Source: a virus. Taken from it: a stretch of DNA of 24,140 nucleotides. The stretch lies in IMG/VR virus record IMGVR_UViG_3300020573_000037, positions 1-24,140 of that record, one strand, 5' to 3'. The notes beneath the pieces were generated by a model. That model was given only the letters and a program-made list of their open reading frames with translations, was not told where the DNA came from and ran no database searches. Made by a program: the position numbers and the translations under genes. Shown piece by piece: positions 17,731-24,140 of this stretch; the stretch's first letter is position 1; each line of letters starts with the position of its first letter.

Positions 17731-19206
17731 ATGAAAACACTCAAGCAACTAAGAGAAGAATACGATAATGAATTTCTAACTCAGGCATCACCTGAGGAAT
17801 TAGTGCTTGAGGAAAAGAAAGTTGCTGGCATCAAAAAAGCATATGATGTCCCATCTCCTTCCACAATGCCAAATCTTCTAATGTTTAGAAGGGTTACTTA
17901 CAGACTATATCCTGACAAACAGGTTGTTGCTTTGTATTACTCTAAGACAGTAGACAAGTATCTTTCTATACCATTTGGTCCTACTGGCAATCTAAATCTA
18001 AGCGAAGCAACTGTTTATGATACTTTAGAGGAACTCGACTTAGCAGAAGGCGCAAAGTGGGACGCTGTAAAAGGTGGTGTTAGAGGCGCTATTGGTGGCG
18101 GAGCCGCAGGATTCATAGCTGGATCCGTAGGACATATTCCTGGTTCTATGATCGGAACACCAGTCGGCGCTGCCATTGGTGCTTATAAGGGCGCTAAGAA
18201 AGCATACAATAGAGCAAAGACAAAAGAGAGTATGAAAGAAGATTGGCAAGATGTAAATCGTAAAGATAAAACAGACGGTCTATCACAGGCTGCCGTCAAT
18301 GCTTATCGTCGTGAAAATCCAGGCTCTAAATTACAGACAGCCGTAACAGAAAAGAATCCAAAGGGTAAGAGAGCGGCACGCCGTAAGTCGTTTTGTTCAC
18401 GCATGGGTGGAATGAAAAAGAGATTGACCTCTGCTAAGACAGCGAGAGATCCAGACTCACGCATCAATAAGGCACTTCGTCGTTGGAATTGCGAAGAAGA
18501 TTTCAAGATGAAGTTGTATGAACTTCGTATGCAACAGAACGAAGGCGTCGCTGACGTTCTAGATGCTGGTGCAGAAGCAATTGTTCCATACTACAGCGCA
18601 GGTAAAAAGCTATACAAAGGCGATTATAAAGGCGCAGCAACCGATGCCGCTGTTGATACAGCTTTGTTAGCAACAGGCGCAGTAGCTGGCAAAGCATTGG
18701 TTGGTGGAGCAAAACTAGCAAGTAAAGGTCTTGGTAGACTAGCAAGCAGATTTGGTAGAGGCGCATCAAAAGCAAAGCCTGCACCAAAAGTTAAACCAAC
18801 ACCAAAACCATCTGCCAAGCCATCTAAATTAGGCGCATTGGGTGCTGCTGCCGATATGGCGAAAGACGTTGCAACGGGATCATCCGATGATGTGGAAACT
18901 AAAACACATACATTCGACACTGTATCAAAATCAAATGTAAGAACACACACTCCTGAAGTCCGTGCTATGAAAAAGACAGTTCAGGAAAACAAAATGTCTG
19001 ACCTTAGACAAATGATTGAAGAAGGCAGAGACACAATGAATATCGGTATTAATGGAAGATCGGTTACACTAAATACTGGTATGGCTAAAAGAATACTTGA
19101 AGTATATGACTCGGTCAATAGCAAAAACAAGAAGATTGTTGAGAACATGCTAAATGAAGACTTAGAGTCCTTCAAAAGACTATTAACATTTTCAATTAGG
19201 AACTAA
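17731..19206 (+). CDS. Multi-domain core-cassette protein, 491 aa, function unknown
   Basis: The ATG follows the previous stop by 10 bases with AAGGA in between. Residues 47-82 contain R-R-V-T-Y-R-L-Y-P-D-K-Q and Y-L-S-I-P-F-G, a pattern I recall from other T4-like phage proteins near the capsid genes. Residues 115-155 are a Gly/Ala zipper-like hydrophobic stretch. Residues 185-254 contain A-A-R-R-K-S-F-C-S-R-M-G-G-M-K-K and R-R-W-N-C, which I recall as the DUF6321 pattern. A second Gly/Ala-rich stretch spans 276-345, then a Lys/Pro linker. The last 70 residues form a compact domain ending F-K-R-L-L-T-F-S-I-R-N. Three sites fit the gp21 rule: after Glu92, Glu106 and Glu431. I infer a processed internal head protein. 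Gly/Ala zippers might act on membranes, but this is speculative. Confidence 0.8.
   Translation: MKTLKQLREEYDNEFLTQASPEELVLEEKKVAGIKKAYDVPSPSTMPNLLMFRRVTYRLYPDKQVVALYYSKTVDKYLSIPFGPTGNLNLSEATVYDTLEELDLAEGAKWDAVKGGVRGAIGGGAAGFIAGSVGHIPGSMIGTPVGAAIGAYKGAKKAYNRAKTKESMKEDWQDVNRKDKTDGLSQAAVNAYRRENPGSKLQTAVTEKNPKGKRAARRKSFCSRMGGMKKRLTSAKTARDPDSRINKALRRWNCEEDFKMKLYELRMQQNEGVADVLDAGAEAIVPYYSAGKKLYKGDYKGAATDAAVDTALLATGAVAGKALVGGAKLASKGLGRLASRFGRGASKAKPAPKVKPTPKPSAKPSKLGALGAAADMAKDVATGSSDDVETKTHTFDTVSKSNVRTHTPEVRAMKKTVQENKMSDLRQMIEEGRDTMNIGINGRSVTLNTGMAKRILEVYDSVNSKNKKIVENMLNEDLESFKRLLTFSIRN
18994..19206 (+). CDS. Possible nested product: C-terminal 70-residue domain of the 491-aa protein
   Basis: An in-frame ATG at codon 422 has AGGA 7 bases upstream and falls at the border between a disordered linker and the C-terminal domain, which begins M-S-D-L-R-Q-M-I-E-E-G. 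The domain contains N-G-R-S-V-T-L-N-T-G and K-R-I-L-E-V-Y-D-S-V-N. The layout repeats that of the preceding gene, with a long N-terminal region and a small C-terminal module behind its own start. Production of the short form is inference; the domain might be the positional equivalent of T4 gp68, without a sequence match that I can claim. Confidence 0.3.
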   Translation: MSDLRQMIEEGRDTMNIGINGRSVTLNTGMAKRILEVYDSVNSKNKKIVENMLNEDLESFKRLLTFSIRN

Positions 19207-19208
19207 CG

Positions 19209-19724
19209 ATGGCAAATATAATAACAGAAACAAAGCTAATTGATAGCACTAAAAGAGCGTTGATTAGATACCATATTGTATCGGATGGTACAGATGAAGC
19301 AAACACCAAAATTCTGGATGTGTCTGGCCTTGCCTTTTCACTAAACACAAGCGGCAAGATTATGTCTGGTAATACCAATGCCAAAGGTGTTTATAGAACA
19401 TCCATCGTTAGAGTTTTTGGTTCTTATGCAGCTAAGAGTCCGGGACATGTAGAATTAAAATGGGAAACAACAAATGGTTCAAATGGAGTGTCTACGTTTG
19501 CTTCATTTGGTGAAGGTTTCTTTGATTATAATTTCACAGGACTAGGTCATGGAGATGCTATTACTACACCATCAGCAAATGTTAATGGTGATATAATCAT
19601 CGATTCACTTTTTGCAACAAATGATCGTGTTACTTTATATATCGACCTCAAGAAAGATAATAGAGATTTCGACGCAGGTCAGACAGCAAGACCATCCGAC
19701 TTCAACATTCCAGGAATTATCTAA
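19209..19724 (+). CDS. Conserved beta-rich T4-like virion protein, 171 aa
   Basis: The product begins M-A-N-I-I-T-E-T-K-L-I-D-S-T-K-R-A-L-I-R-Y and contains S-D-G-T-D-E-A-N-T, Y-R-T-S-I-V-R-V-F-G and a C-terminal L-Y-I-D-L-K-K-D-N-R-D-F-D-A-G-Q segment. I recall close relatives at this position in marine T4-like phages, usually left as hypothetical or virion structural proteins. Alternating hydrophobic stretches and many Gly, Asn and Thr suggest a beta sandwich. No gp21 cleavage motif is visible, unlike its neighbours, so it is less likely to be a degraded core protein. A head decoration or connector-region role is a guess. It starts 2 bases after the previous stop, with AGGA inside the previous gene, and its stop overlaps the next start by one base. 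Confidence 0.8.
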   Translation: MANIITETKLIDSTKRALIRYHIVSDGTDEANTKILDVSGLAFSLNTSGKIMSGNTNAKGVYRTSIVRVFGSYAAKSPGHVELKWETTNGSNGVSTFASFGEGFFDYNFTGLGHGDAITTPSANVNGDIIIDSLFATNDRVTLYIDLKKDNRDFDAGQTARPSDFNIPGII

Positions 19725-20413
19725 TGTCAGAGAATCTAGTAGAATCCATTCTAGACAAAAACTTTGTTCTAGCAGAAAGCCTTCTCCAAGAAAAACTAAA
19801 CTCCATTATGGAAAAGAAACTATACGAAAAGAAGCGTATGGTTGCTGCCGATATGAACGAAGCACTTGGTGGTTTGACAAGACAAGAAATTGAAGACCGT
19901 AAAAAAAGAGGATTTAAAAAAGCGGCGGACGTTCTTCCAGATCCAAGAGACATTAAAATAAAGCCGCTCGTCAAGATTAAAAAAAAAGTAAGTGAAGCAG
20001 TTGAAGTTCAACCTGATCCTGAGGGTAAAGTAAGAGGTGGTAAAATTAGATCAGGACTTTCTAGGGCGCAGCGCCGTGTGGCTAGAATAGGTCTAAGTGC
20101 AATTAGAGCAATTGAAAAAAAGAAAAAAGCATATACACCTCAACAGAGCGATGATAGTATTTGGAAAAAGTCTGCTGGTGCCGAGCCTAGTCAACCAAAA
20201 GAAGTGAAGAAGAAAGAAAATACAGATTCATTTCTAAAGAAAGATTATACAGGAGCAGGTAATACACCTACAGCGATGGCAGGTAGATTAGCACAACATG
20301 TAATGAGTAAAAGTCCATCTGCACCTGGTTCAGGCACACTAAAAGCGACTAAATGGTTAGGTCGAACTATAGGCGGTGCTATTGCTCAATCAATTGGTGA
20401 AGAAACAAAATAA
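19724..20413 (+). CDS. Basic core protein with N-terminal gp67-like module, 229 aa
   Basis: Residues 1-46 hold a gp67-like helix that aligns without gaps over 34 residues with the C-terminus of the 588-residue protein (I-L-D-x-N at the start, L-x-E-K-K near the end). A gp21-type site lies after Glu18 (L-A-E before Ser), with a weaker one after Glu46 (M-N-E before Ala). The rest is strongly basic with many Lys/Arg clusters (K-I-K-P-L-V-K-I-K-K-K, R-A-Q-R-R-V-A-R, E-K-K-K-K-A-Y), then a Gly/Ala-rich C-terminus. Basic proteins packaged in the T4 head (IPs, gpalt) share this plan: a short targeting part removed by gp21 and a DNA-compatible body. I infer an internal head protein that stays with the DNA. 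The start overlaps the previous stop by one base. Confidence 0.8.
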   Translation: MSENLVESILDKNFVLAESLLQEKLNSIMEKKLYEKKRMVAADMNEALGGLTRQEIEDRKKRGFKKAADVLPDPRDIKIKPLVKIKKKVSEAVEVQPDPEGKVRGGKIRSGLSRAQRRVARIGLSAIRAIEKKKKAYTPQQSDDSIWKKSAGAEPSQPKEVKKKENTDSFLKKDYTGAGNTPTAMAGRLAQHVMSKSPSAPGSGTLKATKWLGRTIGGAIAQSIGEETK

Positions 20414-20421
20414 TATAAATA
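20414..20421 (+). promoter_or_regulatory. Putative late promoter TATAAATA
   Basis: This is an exact match to the T4 late promoter octamer. It begins on the base after the preceding stop codon and lies 19 bases before the gp21 start. Confidence 0.6.
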
Positions 20422-20440
20422 TATACAAAAGGTAATATAA

Positions 20441-21088
20441 ATGAAACTTATTAGAGAAGAAGTTCAAGACATTCGGTATCTGGTAGAATCAGATGGTAAA
20501 GGCGGCAAGAACCACTTTATCACTGGTATCTTTATGCAGGCTGAAAAGCAGAACAGAAATGGTCGTGTCTATCCTATGAACATCCTTTCAAAGGAAGCGG
20601 ATAGATATAACCGTGAATATGTTTCAAAGAACAGAGCATTTGGTGAGCTAGGTCATCCAGAGAATCCTCAAATCAACCTAGATAGAGTTTCACATATGAT
20701 TACGAAGTTGTATCCAGATGGAACCAACTTTATTGGTAAAGCAAAGATATTAGATACTCCTAACGGAAAGATAGTTAAGAGTCTACTAGACGGCGGTGCA
20801 AGTCTTGGCGTGTCCACACGAGGCGTAGGGTCTCTAAGGGCAATGAACGGTTTTCAGCAAGTTCAAGACGACTTTAAGTTAGCTACAGCGGCAGACATTG
20901 TGGCAGACCCTAGCGCACCAGACGCTTTTGTGCAAGGCATCATGGAAGGTAAAGAGTGGGTATTTGAGAATGATCAGTGGAAAGAAGTGCATAACGAAAG
21001 AGCAAAGAAACTAATTCGTGAAGCATCTAGACATGATGTTGAAGAAGTTGCCTTGAAGATTTTTGAAAACTATATTTCAAAACTTTGA
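20441..21088 (+). CDS. 21: Prohead maturation protease gp21
   Basis: gp21 is the serine protease of the prohead core that cuts scaffold, core proteins and capsid before DNA packaging. The 215-residue length matches T4 gp21 (212). The fold is shown by N-R-N-G-R-V-Y-P (residues 38-45), G-E-L-G-H-P (68-73, catalytic His72), G-V-S-T-R-G-V-G-S (123-131, probable catalytic Ser125) and A-D-I-V-A-D-P-S-A-P-D-A (151-162, with acidic Asp156). Possible self-cleavage sites lie after Glu16 (L-V-E before Ser) and after Glu194 (I-R-E before Ala), fitting autoprocessing at both ends. An exact TATAAATA and an AAAGG site lie upstream. Confidence 0.96.
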   Translation: MKLIREEVQDIRYLVESDGKGGKNHFITGIFMQAEKQNRNGRVYPMNILSKEADRYNREYVSKNRAFGELGHPENPQINLDRVSHMITKLYPDGTNFIGKAKILDTPNGKIVKSLLDGGASLGVSTRGVGSLRAMNGFQQVQDDFKLATAADIVADPSAPDAFVQGIMEGKEWVFENDQWKEVHNERAKKLIREASRHDVEEVALKIFENYISKL

Positions 21089-21092
21089 AATT

Positions 21093-21100
21093 ACTAAATA
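21093..21100 (+). promoter_or_regulatory. Putative late promoter octamer ACTAAATA
   Basis: The octamer lies in the 33-base gap between gp21 and gp22, 21 bases before the scaffold start. A strong AAAGGAG follows it. Confidence 0.55.
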
Positions 21101-21121
21101 AGGAAAAGGAGTAATCTAATT

Positions 21122-22678
21122 ATGGCATCACTAACAGAAGCAGCTAAGGCTGTTCTAGAAGGTAAGACACTGAATGAGGGTCTTTATCCTGAGGTTTCCC
21201 CAGGTAAGATTTCTAACCCAAATCCAGTTGACCCTTCTACAGCATCCACAGCAAACGCTAAGACACTACGTCCAGGCTCTAAGGCCGTTGAAGGCCGTCA
21301 CCCAAATCCAGGCGCACCTGATCCAACAGGCAGCGCAGAGGATCTAGGTGGAGCTACACCAACATCCGTTGCAACAGATAATCTAGGTGCTAAGGCAGCT
21401 GGTGGTAAGAAAAGAGACACCTCTGTAAAGGGTTCTGGCACAAACGCAGAGCCAACAAAGAAACTAGCAGAGGACGAAGAAGTTGACGGAGAAGTATTCT
21501 CCGAAGAGGATAAAGTTTCTCTAGCCGAGCGTCTAAAGGCCCTTAAGGAGGCACGCAAGGCTTCTTCTTGTATGGAAGAAGAGGAGCTTGAGGAAGAAGA
21601 GGAGCTAGAGCTTTCCGAAGAGCTAGAAGACTTCATCAACGAAGGCATCGAGGCTGGTCTATCAGAAGAAGAAATTCTTGCTGCTATCGACGAAAACTTT
21701 GAGTTCATTTCCGAGGAAGAGGAACAGATTGACGAAATCTCCAAGGGACTTGCAAACAGATATAGAAACAAAGCAAGACAAATGGCCGGCGAAATAGGTT
21801 ACTACGGCGGTGATTCCGATTATGAAGATAAAACTATGGCCAAAAGAGGCAAGGGTATGCAGGTTTCTGGAAAGAAACTCAGAGGTGGTGCCAAGGTCAT
21901 GGCCAAAGAAGATATCGAACTAGACGAGGCTATGGAGTCTTATGAAGTTGATATGCAGGAGCATGTCAATGCACTTCTAGAAGGTGAGAACCTATCCGAG
22001 GAGTTCCATGCTAAGGCTACAACAATTTTCGAAGCCGCTGTAAAAGCAAAGCTAGAAGAAGAAGTTGCTCTACTAGAACAGGCTTATACCGAAACTCTAG
22101 AGGAGAGAGTCAACGAAATCATGGAAGAACTTGCTTCCAATGTTGACGACTATCTAAACTATGTTGTTGAACAGTGGATTGAAGAAAATGAAGTTGCTGT
22201 TGAGTCCGCTCTCCGTAGCGAGCTAACAGAAGATTTCATTTCTGGTCTTCGTGCCCTATTCGCAGAACATTATATCGACGTTCCAGAAGATTCAGTTGAT
22301 GTAGTTGAAGAACTATCAGCAACAGTTGAGGAACTAGAAGCTAAACTAAATGAAGAAATTCAGCGCAATGTCGAACTAACCGGCGTTCTAGCTGAGGCCC
22401 GCAAGGCAGAGCTAATCGGTTCTGTTTGTGAAGGTCTAACAGACGTTCAGGCAGAGAAGCTATCTTCTCTACTAGAAAACGTTGCTTATACTTCCGATGA
22501 AGAGTTTATCGATAAAATCGAGACACTTAGGGAGAATTACTTCCCAGTTGCAGTCAAGAGCGACAACGTTCTAGACAAGGTTGAGTCATCAAACGACCCA
22601 CAGGCCCTAACTGAAGGCACCCTAAATGGTCCAATGGCCAACTATGTAAAAGCACTCGGAAGAACTCTTCCAAGATAA
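21122..22678 (+). CDS. 22: Prohead scaffold protein gp22 with inserted basic module
   Basis: gp22 is the major scaffold around which gp23 assembles and which gp21 later destroys. The C-terminal two thirds are an acidic, coiled-coil protein (L-E-E-E-V-A-L-L-E-Q-A-Y, V-E-E-L-E-A-K-L-N-E-E-I) with the family end F-I-D-K-I-E-T-L-R-E-N-Y-F and a final A-L-G-R-T-L. At 518 residues it is nearly twice T4 gp22 (269). The additions are an N-terminal Pro/Gly/Ala-rich part (20-115), a Glu-rich run (150-200), and a basic segment (201-262) that begins E-Q-I-D-E-I-S and shares 21 identical bases with the 588-residue protein. Several gp21-type sites are visible (after Glu6, Glu19, Glu174, Glu269 and Glu498), as expected for a protein cut into peptides. 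Confidence 0.93.
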   Translation: MASLTEAAKAVLEGKTLNEGLYPEVSPGKISNPNPVDPSTASTANAKTLRPGSKAVEGRHPNPGAPDPTGSAEDLGGATPTSVATDNLGAKAAGGKKRDTSVKGSGTNAEPTKKLAEDEEVDGEVFSEEDKVSLAERLKALKEARKASSCMEEEELEEEEELELSEELEDFINEGIEAGLSEEEILAAIDENFEFISEEEEQIDEISKGLANRYRNKARQMAGEIGYYGGDSDYEDKTMAKRGKGMQVSGKKLRGGAKVMAKEDIELDEAMESYEVDMQEHVNALLEGENLSEEFHAKATTIFEAAVKAKLEEEVALLEQAYTETLEERVNEIMEELASNVDDYLNYVVEQWIEENEVAVESALRSELTEDFISGLRALFAEHYIDVPEDSVDVVEELSATVEELEAKLNEEIQRNVELTGVLAEARKAELIGSVCEGLTDVQAEKLSSLLENVAYTSDEEFIDKIETLRENYFPVAVKSDNVLDKVESSNDPQALTEGTLNGPMANYVKALGRTLPR

Positions 22679-22687
22679 TTTAACTAG

Positions 22688-22695
22688 TTAAAATA
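22688..22695 (+). promoter_or_regulatory. Weak late-promoter-like octamer TTAAAATA
   Basis: This is a diverged form of the octamer, 17 bases before the gp23 start. It overlaps a perfect 14-base palindrome (TTTAACTAGTTAAA, 22679-22692). Confidence 0.3.
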
Positions 22696-22712
22696 GAAAG
22701 AAGGAAACTAAA

Positions 22713-24077
22713 ATGTATCTATCAGAAAATCTTGAGAACAAGTGGTCCCCAGTTCTAGACCACAATGGTCTCAATCCAATTAAGGATTCTTATCGTCGTG
22801 CTGTTACTGCCATTATTCTTGAGAACCAGGAAAAGGCAATGGCAGAAGAGGCTCGCACTCTAAACGAAGCTGCTCCTACCAACTCTGGTGGTGGCCTAGG
22901 TTCTGGTACTGCAATTGGTTCATACGACCCAATTCTTATCTCCCTAGTTCGTCGTGCGCTTCCTAACCTAATCGCTTATGACATCTGCGGCGTTCAGCCA
23001 ATGTCTGGTCCAACAGGCCTTATCTTTGCTATGCGTTCACGTTATAAGCAGCAGCAGGCACAGGGTGCAGGTTCAACTGGTGAAGCACTATTCTTCGAGG
23101 CAAACACAGCGTTCTCTGGTCAGAATGCCGCTGGTGGTCTTGCCAACACAACAAGTGGTGCAACAGGTAACACCAATCCAGTATTGGATCTACTTGATTC
23201 AGACGTATTCGGCGTTGGTCGTGGTATGTCCACATCACAGGCAGAAGCACTCGGTGACGGTACAGCTGGTAACGCATTTGCTGAAATGGCATTCAACATT
23301 GATAAGGTCACTGTTACTGCTCGCAGCCGTGCGCTAAAGGCAGAATACACCACCGAGCTTGCTCAGGATCTTAAGGCAGTTCACGGCCTTGATGCTGAAA
23401 CAGAACTAGCAAACATTCTCTCCACAGAGATTCTTGCTGAAATCAATCGTGAGGTTATCCGCACAATTTATCGTTCTGCTACAATCGGTGCCCAGTATGG
23501 TGTTACAACCGCTGGTACATTCGATCTTGACACAGACTCAAACGGCCGTTGGTCAGTTGAGAAGTTCAAGGGTCTAATTTTCCACATCGAGCGTGAGTGT
23601 AATGCTCTTGCTAAGGCAACCCGTCGTGGTAAGGGTAACGTCCTAATCGTTTCTTCTGACATTGCTTCTGCTATGGCTATGGCTGGTGTTCTTTCTTATA
23701 CACCTGCTCTATCTGCCGACCTAACCGTTGACGATACTGGCAATACCTTTGCTGGTACTCTACACGGCGGCCGCATCAAGGTTTACATCGATCCTTACTT
23801 CGGTGGTTCTGCTAACGGTGACGAACTTGTAACCGTTGGTTATAAGGGAACATCTCCTTATGACGCTGGTCTATTCTACTGCCCATACGTTCCACTACAG
23901 ATGGTTCGTGCTGTCGGTCAGGATAGCTTCCAGCCAAAGATTGGCTTCAAGACCCGTTACGGCATGGTTGCAAACCCATTTGCTACCGCAGCTGGTGACG
24001 GTGTTGTCGGCGATAGAAACACAGCTAACCAGGCTAACATCTATTACCGCATCTTCCGTGTTCGCAATCTTTCCTAA
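22713..24077 (+). CDS. 23: Major capsid protein gp23
   Basis: gp23 forms the hexamers of the head. The protein has 454 residues, against 521 in T4. It opens with N-L-E-N-K-W-S-P-V-L-D-H and later has D-I-C-G-V-Q-P-M-S-G-P-T-G-L-I-F-A-M-R, the conserved start of the HK97-type core of gp23. Cleavage by gp21 is expected after Glu52 (L-N-E before Ala-Ala-Pro), which would leave about 402 residues. Other conserved parts are R-A-L-K-A-E-Y-T-T-E-L-A-Q-D-L and K-T-R-Y-G-M-V-A-N-P-F near the end. An AAGGA ribosome-binding site lies 7 bases before the ATG and a strong terminator follows the gene. No vertex protein gp24 is seen before the window ends. Confidence 0.98.
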   Translation: MYLSENLENKWSPVLDHNGLNPIKDSYRRAVTAIILENQEKAMAEEARTLNEAAPTNSGGGLGSGTAIGSYDPILISLVRRALPNLIAYDICGVQPMSGPTGLIFAMRSRYKQQQAQGAGSTGEALFFEANTAFSGQNAAGGLANTTSGATGNTNPVLDLLDSDVFGVGRGMSTSQAEALGDGTAGNAFAEMAFNIDKVTVTARSRALKAEYTTELAQDLKAVHGLDAETELANILSTEILAEINREVIRTIYRSATIGAQYGVTTAGTFDLDTDSNGRWSVEKFKGLIFHIERECNALAKATRRGKGNVLIVSSDIASAMAMAGVLSYTPALSADLTVDDTGNTFAGTLHGGRIKVYIDPYFGGSANGDELVTVGYKGTSPYDAGLFYCPYVPLQMVRAVGQDSFQPKIGFKTRYGMVANPFATAAGDGVVGDRNTANQANIYYRIFRVRNLS

Positions 24078-24100
24078 GAGTTAGATGCGATTAAACTAAG

Positions 24101-24126
24101 AGCGGGGCTTCGGCCCCGCTTTTTTT
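24101..24126 (+). terminator. Rho-independent terminator after gp23
   Basis: An 8-base perfect stem (AGCGGGGC and GCCCCGCT) with a TTCG tetraloop is followed directly by a run of seven T. It would end the head transcript 23 bases after the capsid stop codon. Confidence 0.95.
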
Positions 24127-24132
24127 ATGTCT

Positions 24133-24140
24133 ACTAAATA
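24133..24140 (+). promoter_or_regulatory. Putative late promoter octamer ACTAAATA at window end
   Basis: The octamer lies 6 bases after the terminator T-tract and ends on the last base of the window, as expected for a promoter of the next late unit. The gene it would serve is outside the window. Confidence 0.5.

Noticed and set aside
19612-19893. Plus-strand open frame of 93 codons spanning the 171- and 229-residue genes
   Set aside because: It crosses a one-base-overlap gene junction out of frame and has no supported start; both real genes have coherent products.
21298-21771. Minus-strand open frame of 157 codons opposite gp22
   Set aside because: It is the antisense of Glu-rich scaffold codons and gives runs of Ser; there is no ribosome-binding site or known family, and it lies wholly within gp22.
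22679-22692. Perfect 14-base palindrome before gp23 as an operator
   Set aside because: AT-rich short palindromes arise easily and no second copy or known regulator site was seen; it is noted only with the weak octamer.

Overview
The window is a late structural module of a T4-like (contractile-tailed) bacteriophage. All genes lie on the plus strand and are packed almost end to end. The order of recognisable T4 counterparts is gp13-gp14-gp15-[fibre cassette]-gp16-gp17-gp18-gp19-gp20-[core cassette]-gp21-gp22-gp23, which is the T4 order with two large insertions. The sequence is fairly AT-rich. The host cannot be read from this window. The gp13/gp14/gp15 forms and the accessory modules remind me more of cyanophage, pelagiphage and alphaproteobacterial T4-like phages than of coliphage T4, but that is recall, not a search.

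Region 1 (1-3600): the 3' part of a large tail-fibre gene with heptad shaft repeats and a C-terminal self-cleaving chaperone domain, then two small proteins of unknown function, one of 59 residues. Region 2 (3618-6344): neck and tail-completion genes gp13, gp14 and gp15. The last two carry similar-looking extra beta-rich modules at their C-terminal sides. Region 3 (6356-9487): an accessory fibre cassette inserted between gp15 and gp16. It holds two fibres that share an N-terminal docking motif, a glycine-rich putative adhesin, and a small unknown protein.

Region 4 (9497-14012): the DNA-packaging motor (gp16, gp17), then tail sheath (gp18) and tail tube (gp19). Region 5 (14076-24077): the head-building set, namely portal (gp20), an expanded 4.5-kb core cassette, prohead protease (gp21), scaffold (gp22) and major capsid protein (gp23). 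A rho-independent terminator follows gp23.

In this phage type the portal, scaffold core and capsid assemble a prohead. gp21 then cleaves scaffold, core proteins and capsid after (L/I)-x-E, and gp16/gp17 pump DNA in through the portal. The neck proteins join the head to the gp18/gp19 tail, which gp15 caps. Candidate gp21 sites are visible in gp21, gp22, gp23 and three core-cassette proteins.

The most interesting part is the core cassette (15954-20413). T4 has only the small genes 67 and 68 here. This phage has four genes, including proteins of 588 and 491 residues built from unrelated modules. A gp67-like module sits at the C-terminus of the 588-residue protein behind its own internal start, with a 14-base ribosome-binding region identical to that of gp23. 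A paralogous module begins the 229-residue protein. These look like chimeric core proteins carrying cargo into the prohead. A recurring intergenic octamer (ACTAAATA, AATAAATA or TATAAATA) precedes most transcription-unit-like groups and probably is the phage late promoter. No RNA genes, CRISPR arrays, insertion sequences or gene-free stretches over 300 bases were seen.
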